Part shown: positions 8,050-18,816 of the stretch, piece after piece
Layout of the letters: every line of letters starts with the position of its first letter
How positions within the stretch are numbered: the first letter of the stretch is position 1
From: Marivita geojedonensis
GTDB lineage: Bacteria > Pseudomonadota > Alphaproteobacteria > Rhodobacterales > Rhodobacteraceae
Direction: 5' to 3'
NCBI RefSeq assembly: GCF_002115805.1
Contig: NZ_JFKC01000001.1
Location: forward strand, 248,001 to 312,000
DNA length: 64,000 nt
Made by a program: the position numbers and the translations under genes
Notes under the pieces: model-generated
Told to the model about the DNA's origin: nothing
Databases searched by the model: none
What the model saw: the letters and a program-made list of their open reading frames with translations, nothing else

Positions 8050-8076
8050 AAAAAGCCGCGCAAAACTCTGCGCGGC
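8050..8076 (-). terminator. rpsO terminator
   Basis: On the minus strand GCCGCGCA pairs with TGCGCGGC around a 6-base loop and is followed by TTTTT. It is 49 bases downstream of the rpsO stop and should separate rpsO from pnp transcription at least partly. Confidence 0.88.
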
Positions 8077-8125
8077 CAATCCGAATAGTTTTGTCCCACG
8101 CAAGGCGAGACATGTCCTGAAGGTC

Positions 8126-8395
8126 TTAGCGGCGGATGCCCAGACGCTGGATCAGGTTCTGATACCGCTCTTCGTCTTTCGCCTTGGTGTAGTCCAGAAG
8201 CTTACGACGCTGCGCAACCAGTTTGAGCAGACCACGACGAGAATGGTTGTCTTTCTTGTGGGTCTTGAAGTGCTCAGTCAGTGTAGCGATCCGGCTTGTC
8301 AGGATAGCAACCTGAACTTCGGGCGAACCGGTGTCGCCTTCCTTCGTTGCGAATTCCTTGATCAGGCGGTTCTTTTCTTCAGCAGTGATCGACAT
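8126..8395 (-). CDS. rpsO: 30S ribosomal protein S15
   Basis: 89 residues, the standard length. It starts at ATG 8395 after GGAGA; an upstream in-frame ATG at 8431 would add 12 residues not seen in the family. The conserved helical core is present ([17 protein letters not shown], then [19 protein letters not shown]). S15 binds the 16S rRNA central domain and nucleates platform assembly. S15 often represses its own mRNA; the palindrome at 8469-8484, about 75 bases upstream, is a candidate control element. It has its own terminator at 8050-8076. Confidence 0.98.
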   Translation of the reverse strand: MSITAEEKNRLIKEFATKEGDTGSPEVQVAILTSRIATLTEHFKTHKKDNHSRRGLLKLVAQRRKLLDYTKAKDEERYQNLIQRLGIRR

Positions 8396-8468
8396 CGGGG
8401 TCTCCTTTCGAAGGTTTGATGTGAATGGCACAAGCCGGGATGTCGTCCAGCAGGGCCTATGGAGAATC

Positions 8469-8484
8469 TCCGCACATGTGCGGA
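8469..8484. promoter_or_regulatory. 16-bp perfect palindrome upstream of rpsO
   Basis: TCCGCACATGTGCGGA is a perfect palindrome about 75 bases before the rpsO start. It could be an operator, or a hairpin with a CATG loop in the rpsO leader (S15 autoregulation). Sequence alone does not decide. Confidence 0.4.
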
Positions 8485-8546
8485 TGCGCGCGTATAGGCG
8501 ATATCGGCTTGCGAGGAAAGCCCCAAGATCGCCGGCCAGCCCACCG

Positions 8547-8948
8547 TCAAGCGGCGGGTCGCGCGATCAGCGCGCAAACTGGCAGTTGCACAGCCACTTT
8601 TCCATCGAGAACCACATCGATCCATTCCGGATCCTCGGGACACAATCGCATTGTGATCTTTGGATGGGCGCCTGCCCCAGCCCCGACCAACGAGAGAACG
8701 GAGCGTTCCGCTTCGCCAAATGTTGCCACCCGTTGCGGTGCGATCTTGCGGTCGTCGATGGAATTGATGCGCCCAGTCGGTCGAAAGAGTTCCAAAGCGT
8801 CAACAGGGACATCCGGCCACCCGGGCGGCGGACGTCCGTATCGACCCGCCCCGGTATCAGAGAGAGGCTCCGGTGTCCGGCGGCGATGGGCAAAGGGCAC
8901 CAACGAAACGGCGACGAGGCACACAAGCACAAAGAAATACGGCAGCAT
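8547..8948 (-). CDS. Hypothetical membrane-anchored protein
   Basis: 133 residues from ATG 8948, preceded by an AGG about 7 bases away. Residues 1-17 ([19 protein letters not shown]) form one hydrophobic segment, followed by a basic RRR stop, so it is probably an N-in membrane anchor or an uncleaved signal. The rest is a small globular domain ending in a hydrophobic core ([19 protein letters not shown]). An SGPT-type lipobox is absent. It is a member of the leftward truB-rpsO series and typical of lineage-specific Rhodobacteraceae proteins of unknown function. I do not recognise a domain. Confidence 0.65.
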   Translation of the reverse strand: MLPYFFVLVCLVAVSLVPFAHRRRTPEPLSDTGAGRYGRPPPGWPDVPVDALELFRPTGRINSIDDRKIAPQRVATFGEAERSVLSLVGAGAGAHPKITMRLCPEDPEWIDVVLDGKVAVQLPVCALIARPAA

Positions 8949-9027
8949 TGAAACCTGCAGAGAACGTGATTGCGCACACACTAAACGCGAGGGGTAAAGG
9001 AAACCTTGCCCACGACCCGGAGTCCCT

Positions 9028-9588
9028 TCACGTCTGACCCTGAGGATACCTCTCTGACAGCGGCCAAGCCTTTGGTGCTGTGTCGAAGGACACATAAAGC
9101 GGATGGCGGGGATGGCCATCTTTCGTCAGTCCGAGATGGTGCAACTTTCCGGTGAACCCGCGTGCCACCGATTGGGCTCTGCTCCGGTGACTTCCGTGTA
9201 CGCCCCATGCGGCGATCGTCATCTCCGCCAGGCCGCTCCAATGCTCCAGTACGGAATCGTTCAATTTGCCAATAGGAGCCTTCGCCCGTTTGAGATCATC
9301 CGGAAACGTTGCGCGAAACGCAAAGATATTCGCAACCATGACCGCCCCGAAGCCCATTCGGCGTGCCCGCGTTTCGCACCGCGCAACGGTTGGGTCGTTG
9401 CGGTGCTCATCCGCGGTGGACGGGTTCAACATGACAAACAGCATCCGTGGCGCGGTCCTGTCCCAGACACGCGACAAGCCATAGCGATAACGATCGCAGG
9501 TCGAATACCAGACCTCGGACAAACAGCCTTCCGCCTCATGCATGCGGTGTACCATTTGTGCCTGCAGATCCGATGGCAGAGACGTCAT
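9028..9588 (-). CDS. DUF1643 domain protein
   Basis: 186 residues; the ATG at 9588 overlaps the truB stop (ATGA), which decides against a longer in-frame start at 9675. The DUF1643 signature is present: [32 protein letters not shown], then [13 protein letters not shown] and, near the end, [17 protein letters not shown]. The family is small, cytosolic and functionally uncharacterised; the conserved LNPSTA and GHPRHPL stretches suggest an enzymatic or nucleic-acid pocket. The translational coupling to truB is the only functional hint here. Confidence 0.88.
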   Translation of the reverse strand: MTSLPSDLQAQMVHRMHEAEGCLSEVWYSTCDRYRYGLSRVWDRTAPRMLFVMLNPSTADEHRNDPTVARCETRARRMGFGAVMVANIFAFRATFPDDLKRAKAPIGKLNDSVLEHWSGLAEMTIAAWGVHGSHRSRAQSVARGFTGKLHHLGLTKDGHPRHPLYVSFDTAPKAWPLSERYPQGQT

Positions 9589-10493
9589 GTTGTGACGAAC
9601 ACCCGAGTCGGATGCACTTCGCCTGCCTTGTAGCGGCCTACGGCAACGGGAACGCCATCGAGCGACACCCAGCACTCTTCTCCGTAGTCCACGCCAGAGG
9701 TGATTACCTTACCCGGGTTTCCATTGCGCAACCGGGTCGCGGCTTCGGCGTTGCAGGACAGTTCCGGCAGGTCGGCCAGACCGGTTTGCAACGGTTTCAG
9801 AAACGTATCGAGTTCCGAAGACTTTGCCATGGCATCAATTTGCTCAAGGCTCAGCGCATCATCTGTCGAAAACGGGCCGGACCAGATGCGACGCAAGGTG
9901 CGGACATGGCCCAAACAGCCGAGTGTCTCGCCCAAATCCCGTGCGATGGACCGCACATACCCACCCTTACCGCAAACCATCATCAAAACGGCATGGTCCT
10001 CGTCCGGGCGGTCGAGCAAGGTCAGTTCCTCGACCCAGAGCGGGCGCGCGGCCAAGTCTATATCCTCACCGTCGCGTGCCAGTTTGTATGCCCGCTCCCC
10101 ATCGATCTTCACGGCTGAGAACTGCGGTGGCACCTGCATGATCTCCCCGACGAAACCATGCAGCGCTTCCTTGATGTCATCGTCGCTCGGGCGCAGCGGC
10201 GACGTGGCGATTACGTCGCCTTCGGCATCGTCTGTCCGGGTTGCCTCTCCGAACCGTACGGTGAATTCGTATGCCTTGAGCGCGTCAGTTATGTACGGCA
10301 CGGTCTTCGTGGCCTCTCCGAGGGCCACTGCCAATACACCTGTAGCATCCGGGTCGAGCGTTCCTGCATGCCCTGCTTTCTTGGCATCAAACGCCCAGCG
10401 CACTTTGTTCACGACAGCCGTAGAGGTGACACCAGCGGGTTTGTCCACCACCAGCCACCCCGAAATATCGCGTCCCTTGCGTTTGCGTCCCAT
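9585..10493 (-). CDS. truB: tRNA pseudouridine(55) synthase
   Basis: 302 residues. The catalytic motif [14 protein letters not shown] includes the Asp nucleophile, preceded by [12 protein letters not shown]. Further family motifs are YELVARDGEDI-like [21 protein letters not shown], and [10 protein letters not shown]. It isomerises U55 in the T-loop of tRNAs. In most bacteria truB follows rbfA and precedes rpsO; here rpsO is downstream on the same strand after two intervening genes, while rbfA is 44 kb away. Confidence 0.97.
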   Translation of the reverse strand: MGRKRKGRDISGWLVVDKPAGVTSTAVVNKVRWAFDAKKAGHAGTLDPDATGVLAVALGEATKTVPYITDALKAYEFTVRFGEATRTDDAEGDVIATSPLRPSDDDIKEALHGFVGEIMQVPPQFSAVKIDGERAYKLARDGEDIDLAARPLWVEELTLLDRPDEDHAVLMMVCGKGGYVRSIARDLGETLGCLGHVRTLRRIWSGPFSTDDALSLEQIDAMAKSSELDTFLKPLQTGLADLPELSCNAEAATRLRNGNPGKVITSGVDYGEECWVSLDGVPVAVGRYKAGEVHPTRVFVTT

Positions 10494-10564
10494 GTCATCC
10501 TCGCGTGTCTTGAAGTCCGGCGAGGTATCTCAGGGGAGTCAGCCTGTCAATTCGAGGAAAAGTG

Positions 10565-10747
10565 TCAGTCGAGGTCGCGCGCTTCGTCGATAAGCATGAT
10601 CGGAATACCGTCCCGGATCGGGTATGCCAGATGTGCGCTGCGACTGATCAGTTCCTGTTTCGCCGCATCATACTCCAAGCGGCCCTGCGTTTGCGGACAA
10701 ACCAGCGCTTCCAGCATTCTTCGGTCAAAACCCGGTGTGTCGTTCAT
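10565..10747 (-). CDS. Trm112/YcaR-like small zinc-ribbon-type protein
   Basis: 60 residues. [16 protein letters not shown] and then [18 protein letters not shown] are the usual Trm112 family pattern. Of the four cysteines found in eukaryotic Trm112, only one (VCP) remains, as is common in this bacterial UPF0434 group, so metal binding is doubtful. Eukaryotic homologues activate methyltransferases; the bacterial role is unclear. It overlaps the Lon-N gene by ATGA, so the two are probably translated together. Confidence 0.88.
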   Translation of the reverse strand: MNDTPGFDRRMLEALVCPQTQGRLEYDAAKQELISRSAHLAYPIRDGIPIMLIDEARDLD

Positions 10748-11388
10748 TGCAGGATATCCTCGGACTGTCCCCCGCGCAGGGCGTATTCGATCAGTGTGAC
10801 GAGCGTTTCACGTCGTGTCGACAACGACGGCGCTTCCAACAGGGCCTGCTTCTCTTCCGGTTCGAAATCCAGCAGCATCGACAGGGAATTGATCAACAGC
10901 TCGTCGTCGGCATCCTTGAGCGTAGGCCAGTCTGCGGAAAGGTCCCGCGCCGTGAAATAACGGTCGAGCAGATGCATGAACCCATCGCGGTCGAAACCGC
11001 GGTCGTGTTCCGGGCCGCCCTGATCCCGTTCAAATCCGCCCCAGGTCACGTCGAATTTTCTGTACGGCGTGAACCCTTCGACCTCTTCCGCAAGCCGGAA
11101 CCGCGAAATGCCCGTGAGCGTGATCATGTATCGCCCGTCTTCGGTTTCCGAAAACTGTGTCACACGCCCGGCACAGCCGATGCGATGCAACGCATCCTTG
11201 CTGCCGTTGGGTCGAGCATTGGGCTGCACCATGCCGATCAGCCGTGCAGGTGTTTTCAAAGCATCTTCAAGCATCTGCAGATAGCGAGGTTCGAACAGAT
11301 GCAATGGCAGCCGTGCGCGGGGCAGCAGCAGCGCCCCGGGCAACGGAAATACTGGGATGGACCCTGGCAATTCGGCAACTCTTGTCAT
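10744..11388 (-). CDS. Lon protease N-terminal (substrate-binding) domain protein
   Basis: 214 residues covering only the Lon N-domain: [20 protein letters not shown] and then [12 protein letters not shown], with the beta-rich middle ([20 protein letters not shown]) and a helical C-terminus. No AAA+ or protease domain follows, so it is a stand-alone member. Such proteins bind peptides or act in redox and proteostasis circuits. It sits 27 bases after cnoX and overlaps trm112, forming a three-gene set cnoX - lonN - trm112 that is common in alphaproteobacteria. Confidence 0.9.
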   Translation of the reverse strand: MTRVAELPGSIPVFPLPGALLLPRARLPLHLFEPRYLQMLEDALKTPARLIGMVQPNARPNGSKDALHRIGCAGRVTQFSETEDGRYMITLTGISRFRLAEEVEGFTPYRKFDVTWGGFERDQGGPEHDRGFDRDGFMHLLDRYFTARDLSADWPTLKDADDELLINSLSMLLDFEPEEKQALLEAPSLSTRRETLVTLIEYALRGGQSEDILQ

Positions 11389-11415
11389 GAGCAGAGACGT
11401 AGCCTGCGTCGCCGA

Positions 11416-12339
11416 TCAGGCAAATATCATCGAGCTCAAACGTCTGCGTCCGTTAAGTGCCACCGGATCATTCGGTTTCAACGCTTCGAAGATGGTCATC
11501 AACTGTGCTTTGGCAGCGCCATCATTCCATTCGCGGTCACGCCGGAAGAGTTCCAGCAGGTGATCCACGGCAGCCTGGCCGTCGCCCTTCGCATAAAGCG
11601 CCTGAGCCAGATCGAAACGGGCCTGATGGTTGTCGGGGTCCGCTTCAACTGCAGCCTGCAGTTCCGCCACGGGGCCGGAATTGCTCGCCTGCTTGGCCAA
11701 CTCGAGCTGCGCGCGAACTGCCTCGATCTCGGCGGACGTGGCAATCTCGGCAGGCGCACCGTTCAGAATGGCTTCAGCTTGGTCAAGATCATCAGTTGCC
11801 AGAGCGCAGCGTACCAAACCGGCATAGGCTCGGGCATGATTCGGATCTTCCTGAAGAACGGCAGAGAAGGTCTGCATCGCATCGACCGCAGCGCCTGCCT
11901 CAAGCATTTCTTCCGCTGCCTCGACGGCCTCATCCAGCCCGCCGCTGGCATCCCCACCCGCTGCCTTTACAACGCGATCGACGAACGCCTTGATCTCGGA
12001 GGCAGGTTGCGCGCCCTGGAACATGTCCACCGGACGCCCCTGGACGAAGGCCACCACAGTCGGGATGGATTGGATTGGGAGGCCCTGTTGCGCGAGCGCC
12101 TGAACCAGCCCTTGCGCTTCATCAACATTGACCTTGGCCATCTTTACCGCGCCGCGCACGGCAACCACTTCGGCTTCCAGCATCGGGCCAAGCGTCTTGC
12201 ACGGGCCACACCAGGGCGCCCAGAAATCAACAATGACCGGAGTGTCCATGCTGCCATCGATAACTTCGGCCATGAACGCATCCTGCGATACATCCTTGAT
12301 CAGGTCGGTCTGCGCCGGGCCTTGTCCGAGTTCGATCAT
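11416..12339 (-). CDS. cnoX: Thioredoxin-TPR co-chaperone (CnoX/YbbN)
   Basis: 307 residues. The N-terminal thioredoxin domain (about 10-115) has an intact WCGPC (C44, C47) and the cis-Pro region QSIPTVVAF. The C-terminal half (about 135-300) is built of TPR-like repeats (VDAMQTFSAVLQEDPNHARAY, with similar units at about 205 and 240). CnoX proteins hold unfolding clients under oxidative stress and pass them to GroEL. In E. coli the thioredoxin site is SxxC and inactive, while alphaproteobacterial forms keep CxxC and reducing activity. Here CGPC is complete. It is the first gene of the cnoX-lonN-trm112 set. Confidence 0.92.
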   Translation of the reverse strand: MIELGQGPAQTDLIKDVSQDAFMAEVIDGSMDTPVIVDFWAPWCGPCKTLGPMLEAEVVAVRGAVKMAKVNVDEAQGLVQALAQQGLPIQSIPTVVAFVQGRPVDMFQGAQPASEIKAFVDRVVKAAGGDASGGLDEAVEAAEEMLEAGAAVDAMQTFSAVLQEDPNHARAYAGLVRCALATDDLDQAEAILNGAPAEIATSAEIEAVRAQLELAKQASNSGPVAELQAAVEADPDNHQARFDLAQALYAKGDGQAAVDHLLELFRRDREWNDGAAKAQLMTIFEALKPNDPVALNGRRRLSSMIFA

Positions 12340-12409
12340 ACGCGTCTCCTGTCACCGCTGCCGTCGTGTCATGCGGTAGATGGCGCACCCATGTCCGTCT
12401 TGCAAGGGG

Positions 12410-13222
12410 TCAGGCTGATGCGAGGTCAAGCAGAGGGGCGATTTCGCGGGCGACCGGTATCGGGTGCGTGATCGGGACCATATGCCCGGCCCCGGCGATC
12501 ACACAGTCGCGCGCTCCGGGTATGCGACCGGCAAGCGTTCGATGAATCGCCGCGATGATTGGAACACTTGACCCGCCCCGGATGAGGTGGACCGGACAGC
12601 GAATGGATTCCAGCCGCCCCGGCAATAGCAATCCGGCACTGTCTTTCAGAAGACAGGCCTCGGTCTCGCGGATAAAATGCATTTGTGAGGCGAAAAGCTC
12701 CTGCTCACGCTCGGTCAGAGCCTCCCAGGGACGCCCGTCACCCCAGATCCGAATGAAATCTATTGCCGCTCTGGTCCAGTCGTCACGGGCAAGCGCGGCG
12801 TTGAATGCCTCGGTCTCGTTGATATAGCCGCGCAGCACGTCTGACGCGCTCTCTCCGGCAGCAGCAAATAGAACAGGTTCGATCAGCGTCAGGCTTCGGA
12901 CCGCCTCCGGTGCCTCGATTGCAAGCCGCAATGCAACGGTCGCCCCGAAACTGTGGCCAATCACATGGCCACCATCCCCCAGACAGTCACGCGCAATAGC
13001 GGTAACCTGATCATGCAGGTCCTGTCGGTGGTCCCACCTGGCGCTGCGTCCGTGGCCTGGCATGTCCGGGGCGAGCATCGTCAGTCGGTCCGAGAACTGT
13101 TGTGCCAGCGGAGTCCAGGCCTTGGAATGGGCCAAAGCACAATGCAGCAAGAGGGCTGGATCCCTCCCGGTACCGAAACGTCGCAGGTGAACGGGAAACC
13201 CTCCGCGTATCGCGTCGGGCAT
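12410..13222 (-). CDS. Alpha/beta hydrolase
   Basis: 270 residues. The start is taken as ATG 13222, whose A is shared with the stop of the upstream isomerase gene (TGATG); a TTG three bases earlier is less likely. The fold is evident from the oxyanion region LLLHCALAHSKAW, MPGHGRS, the nucleophile elbow VIGHSFGAT (Ser about 91), a cap of helices, and the final catalytic His in AGAGHMVPITH. Substrate unknown. Translational coupling to the DsbA-fold isomerase-like protein suggests a shared small-molecule pathway. Confidence 0.88.
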   Translation of the reverse strand: MPDAIRGGFPVHLRRFGTGRDPALLLHCALAHSKAWTPLAQQFSDRLTMLAPDMPGHGRSARWDHRQDLHDQVTAIARDCLGDGGHVIGHSFGATVALRLAIEAPEAVRSLTLIEPVLFAAAGESASDVLRGYINETEAFNAALARDDWTRAAIDFIRIWGDGRPWEALTEREQELFASQMHFIRETEACLLKDSAGLLLPGRLESIRCPVHLIRGGSSVPIIAAIHRTLAGRIPGARDCVIAGAGHMVPITHPIPVAREIAPLLDLASA

Positions 13223-13821
13223 CAAAGCTGTCCCGACAGGTGTAGATCCAGATCAGCGATACGATCCTGTCCCCAGAAACGCTGGCCGTCATCAGTGATG
13301 TAGAAAGGTGCGCCGAACACACCGCGAGTCACCGCCTCTTCGAGATTTGCAGCATAGGTCTCGGCCCCTGTCAGAAGACCGCTGTCCGCCAACCCCGGAT
13401 CGAAACCTGCATCTGCAAGCATCGCGCGCACCACGTCATCCTGCGAGATGTCTTTGTCCTCAGCCCATACGGCACGCAGAAACCCATGCACCAACGCTCC
13501 AAGATCACCACCACCGGCGTTCTGCGCCGCGATGATCGCATATGAAGACGGCGCTGCATTTGTCGGCCAGAATGCAGGCTGCAGGTTCAACGGCATCCCC
13601 AGCTTTTTCGATTGCCGGGTCAATTCCTGCGCCCGCAATTCCTGTCGGCTGGGATGGCGCTCCTTCGGAGGTGTGCCGCCTGTTCGTCCGAAAAGCGTCG
13701 TTACATCCACCGGTTTGTAGGTGATCGTTGCCCCGTGCTTTGCCGCAACCTCCTCCATTCGCGTGCCCGCAAGATAGGTGAATGGCGAGAGTGTTGAGAA
13801 AAAGTAATCAATGTGGGCCAT
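13222..13821 (-). CDS. 2-hydroxychromene-2-carboxylate isomerase-like (DsbA-fold) protein
   Basis: 199 residues from ATG 13821 after a strong GGAGGG. YFFSTLSPFTYLAGTRM has the Ser of the kappa-class GST/HCCA isomerase site instead of a CxxC. RGVFGAPFYITDDGQRFWGQ is the cis-Pro and C-terminal signature. HCCA isomerase is a glutathione-dependent step of naphthalene breakdown, but most chromosomal homologues act in unknown thiol-linked detoxification. No aromatic-degradation genes are near, so the specific substrate is not inferred. It is divergent from prs. Confidence 0.88.
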   Translation of the reverse strand: MAHIDYFFSTLSPFTYLAGTRMEEVAAKHGATITYKPVDVTTLFGRTGGTPPKERHPSRQELRAQELTRQSKKLGMPLNLQPAFWPTNAAPSSYAIIAAQNAGGGDLGALVHGFLRAVWAEDKDISQDDVVRAMLADAGFDPGLADSGLLTGAETYAANLEEAVTRGVFGAPFYITDDGQRFWGQDRIADLDLHLSGQL

Positions 13822-13926
13822 TTGGTCCCTCCGGGCGTGTGTTGCTTTGCGCGACGGTAGGCCCATGCTAAGGCGAGCGCAACGTCACGAATCTGTCATA
13901 ACTGACTGTCTACGGAGCCTGCCGCC

Positions 13927-14937
13927 ATGCCCAGCATTGTTGAACCCAAACTGATATCTGGCAATGCCAATATGCCTTTGGCCAAAGGCATCGCGCGCCG
14001 CATGACGATGTATCGCGGAATGAATGTCGGGCTGGTGGATGCGCGGGTCGAACGCTTCAACGATCAAGAGATCTTTGTCGAGGTCTACGAGAACGTCCGC
14101 GGTGAGGATATGTTCATCATTCAACCGACGTCCAACCCCGCAAACGATAACCTGATGGAGTTGCTGATCATGGCCGACGCGCTCCGCCGTTCCTCGGCCG
14201 CGCGCATCACTGCCGTAATTCCTTATTTCGGATATGCCCGTCAGGACCGCCGTTCCAAAGCGCGCACCCCGATCAGCGCAAAACTGGTGGCGAATATGAT
14301 CGTCGAATCCGGAGTCGAACGGGTTCTGACCATGGATCTTCACGCGGCGCAGATTCAGGGCTTCTTCGATATCCCGGTGGACAACCTCTATGCGTCTCCG
14401 ATCTTTGCTCTCGACATCATGGAACAATTCAAGGACGGGCTGAAAGATGTGATGGTGGTTTCTCCGGATGTGGGCGGCGTGGCCCGCGCGCGGGAGTTGG
14501 CCAAGCGGATCAATGCGCCGCTTTCGATCGTGGACAAGCGTCGCGAGAAACCCGGCGAAGTGGCTGAAATGACCGTGATCGGCGACGTTACCGGAAAGAA
14601 GTGCATCATCGTAGATGACATCTGCGACACAGCCGGGACACTTTGTAAGGCGGCGGAAGTGCTCATGGAGCACGGTGCGACCGAAGTTCATTCCTACATT
14701 ACTCATGGCGTTTTGTCGGGGCCGGCGGTCGACCGGATCACCAAATCTGTGATGAAATCTCTGGTGATCACAGACTCGATCCAAGCGACCGAAGCCGTTT
14801 CTGCCGCAAAGAACATCCGTATCGTTCCCACAGCACCGATGTTCGCACAGGCAATCCTGAACATCTGGAACGGAACGTCCGTGTCATCGCTTTTCGAGAC
14901 CGATACTCTCGGCCCGATCTACGAAGGCATCCTCTGA
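13927..14937 (+). CDS. prs: Ribose-phosphate pyrophosphokinase
   Basis: 336 residues, slightly longer than the usual 310-315 because of an N-terminal stretch typical of Rhodobacterales. Motifs: [38 protein letters not shown] (ATP site), [18 protein letters not shown], and the PRPP-binding loop [13 protein letters not shown]. It makes PRPP from ribose 5-phosphate and ATP for nucleotide, His and Trp synthesis. An ACGGAG precedes the start by 9 bases. It is a single gene, divergent from the isomerase gene. Confidence 0.97.
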   Translation: MPSIVEPKLISGNANMPLAKGIARRMTMYRGMNVGLVDARVERFNDQEIFVEVYENVRGEDMFIIQPTSNPANDNLMELLIMADALRRSSAARITAVIPYFGYARQDRRSKARTPISAKLVANMIVESGVERVLTMDLHAAQIQGFFDIPVDNLYASPIFALDIMEQFKDGLKDVMVVSPDVGGVARARELAKRINAPLSIVDKRREKPGEVAEMTVIGDVTGKKCIIVDDICDTAGTLCKAAEVLMEHGATEVHSYITHGVLSGPAVDRITKSVMKSLVITDSIQATEAVSAAKNIRIVPTAPMFAQAILNIWNGTSVSSLFETDTLGPIYEGIL

Positions 14938-15024
14938 CAGGTTAAATTCCAAGACCGATCCACGAATGAACGGTGGTGCATTGCGCGCCGCCGGTTGGAG
15001 CCTGTGTTCCGGTCTTAAACCATC

Positions 15025-15392
15025 ATGCAAATCGAAAAGATGCTTCCGACCCGTGGCCAGTTGGAGGACGTCATTCTCTCGTGGCTTGATGGCGACACCG
15101 AGGACACACGGCTCCTGTCGGTCATGCAAAGCTATTCTTGGGTCTGGCCACCAGAGACCGAAACGACAATCAAAGCGTTCGCGCGAACTTCAAGGAAGCA
15201 GTGGCCGCGATCATCACGCACGGACAAGAGACGGATGAATTCAGACCGTCCTTGGATCCCATCCTGACGGCCAGATCAATCTGGGCGATCTACACGTGGG
15301 GCACCCGCGCTGCGATTTTTGTAGGGGCAACGGCACGCGAATGCCATCGAGCCATCATGGCACAGGTGAAACAGCTCATCCTTTTGGATTGA
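15025..15392 (+). pseudogene. Frameshifted remnant of a TetR-family regulator (C-terminal part)
   Basis: Two frames read as one TetR-type ligand domain. Frame 1 (15025 to about 15188) gives QLEDVILSWLDGDTEDTRLL and then SWVWPPETETTIKAFAR. Frame 3 (about 15189-15392) continues NFKEAVAAIITHGQETDEFR, then LDPILTARSIWAIYTWGTRA. One extra base at about 15188 would join them as F-A-R-N-F-K. No helix-turn-helix domain can be found in the 90 bases between prs and this stretch, so the gene has also lost its N-terminus. It is probably a decaying remnant; a sequencing error could explain the frameshift but not the missing HTH. Confidence 0.5.
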
Positions 15393-15527
15393 TCGGCCCT
15401 TTGAGGCTGAGGACTGGAACCAATCGATGAGTAGTGTTCGAATGTGTAGCAGGCCTGGAACCGATCCCCTGAAGGGAAACCGTCTTAAAGGCAGTGACGT
15501 AATCCACGACCGAGCTGATGACAGGCT

Positions 15528-15878
15528 TCAGAGCACGTCCCAGTCATCATCATTCGACACAGGTCCCATCGCGATCCAAGACATCCGCACTCTCGCAACG
15601 CGCGTATCGAGCCATGTTCTGAAGACAGCGTCGAACCCGGTCTTGCTGATATCTTCTGCCGAGAGATCCGCCCGGACGTTGTGCGCACTGTCCATATCCC
15701 AGAGTGTCAGTGACACATGCACCATGGGTAATTCCGCAAAAGGATGGTCAAAATGGATTCGCTGACGCCGTTCGCGCGAGCCCTCGCCGGTCCACATCTC
15801 ACCGCCCTGTTCGAAATCCGAAAACAAATCGACGGAGCCCTGCGCAATTCCCAATCGTGATCCCTGAATGATCTGCAT
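15528..15878 (-). CDS. H-type lectin domain protein
   Basis: 116 residues from ATG 15878; a longer frame from 15950 runs into the atp terminator and is not credible. The text VDLFSDFEQGGEMWTGEG, RRQRIHFDHPFAELPMVHVS, and FRTWLDTRVARVRMSWIAMG fits the H-type (Helix pomatia-like) lectin fold, a six-strand sandwich that binds GalNAc-type sugars. No signal peptide is visible. It lies downstream of atpC but behind a strong terminator, so it should be transcribed separately. The fold assignment is good, the ligand unknown. Confidence 0.8.
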   Translation of the reverse strand: MQIIQGSRLGIAQGSVDLFSDFEQGGEMWTGEGSRERRQRIHFDHPFAELPMVHVSLTLWDMDSAHNVRADLSAEDISKTGFDAVFRTWLDTRVARVRMSWIAMGPVSNDDDWDVL

Positions 15879-15932
15879 GCCAATATTCCAAATGATCACA
15901 GGGTCTACTGCATGCCGCCCTCTGAAAAAACG

Positions 15933-15961
15933 AAAAAAGCCCCGCTGCATCGCGGGGCTTT
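15933..15961 (-). terminator. atp operon terminator
   Basis: AGCCCCGC and GCGGGGCT pair around a 6-base loop, and on the minus strand the stem is followed by a TTTTTT run. It lies 23 bases after the atpC stop. Confidence 0.92.
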
Positions 15962-15983
15962 GATTTTGGAAACGATAGCGTTC

Positions 15984-16418
15984 TCAGAGAGACGGCTGTT
16001 TCGGCGACAGACCGATATGGCCACCGACAGCCACCATGTCGGCGAGCAGCTTGGCTGCGTCATCGACCGGACCGGGCTCGTTCTTGAAGGTCTCTTTGGT
16101 CTGGTTGTACGCGGCTTGAGCCTCATCAACCATCGCTTCATAGGTCGCCTGATCCACATCGCCTTTCGGCAGCGCCCGCTCCGCGAGGACAGACAGGCTC
16201 TCACCCAGCTCCGCGAAACCACCTGTGACGACGAATTCCTCGGTGCCCTTTTCGGTTTCGACCGTAAGGATGCCGGGACGCAGCGTCGTGATCAGCGGTG
16301 CGTGGTTCGGCATTGCCGTCATGTCACCATCGGCACCGGGGATCTGCACAGATTTGACCTGCGCCGACATCAGGCTGCGCTCGGGGCTGACCAGATCGAA
16401 TTGCATGGTCTCTGCCAT
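15984..16418 (-). CDS. atpC: F1 ATP synthase subunit epsilon
   Basis: 144 residues from ATG 16418 after AAGGAGA. The N-terminal beta-sandwich carries [39 protein letters not shown] and [23 protein letters not shown]-terminal helical part follows. This central-stalk subunit couples rotation and can inhibit hydrolysis. It is last in atpHAGDC, followed by the terminator at 15933-15961. Confidence 0.97.
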   Translation of the reverse strand: MAETMQFDLVSPERSLMSAQVKSVQIPGADGDMTAMPNHAPLITTLRPGILTVETEKGTEEFVVTGGFAELGESLSVLAERALPKGDVDQATYEAMVDEAQAAYNQTKETFKNEPGPVDDAAKLLADMVAVGGHIGLSPKQPSL

Positions 16419-16481
16419 GTGTGATCTCCTTTTGGGTGTCGTCCCCGCGAAAACTTCCGCGAGGACTTTTGAACGCCCGGT

Positions 16482-18804
<2,323 letters not shown>

Positions 18805-18816
18805 TGCCTCGTCTCC

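Noticed and set aside
10735-12471. A 578-codon plus-strand frame opposite lonN and cnoX
   Set aside because: Complement of two real genes; low-complexity basic protein.
13222-13821. Naphthalene degradation gene
   Set aside because: HCCA-isomerase fold is common in thiol detoxification; no other aromatic-degradation gene is present.
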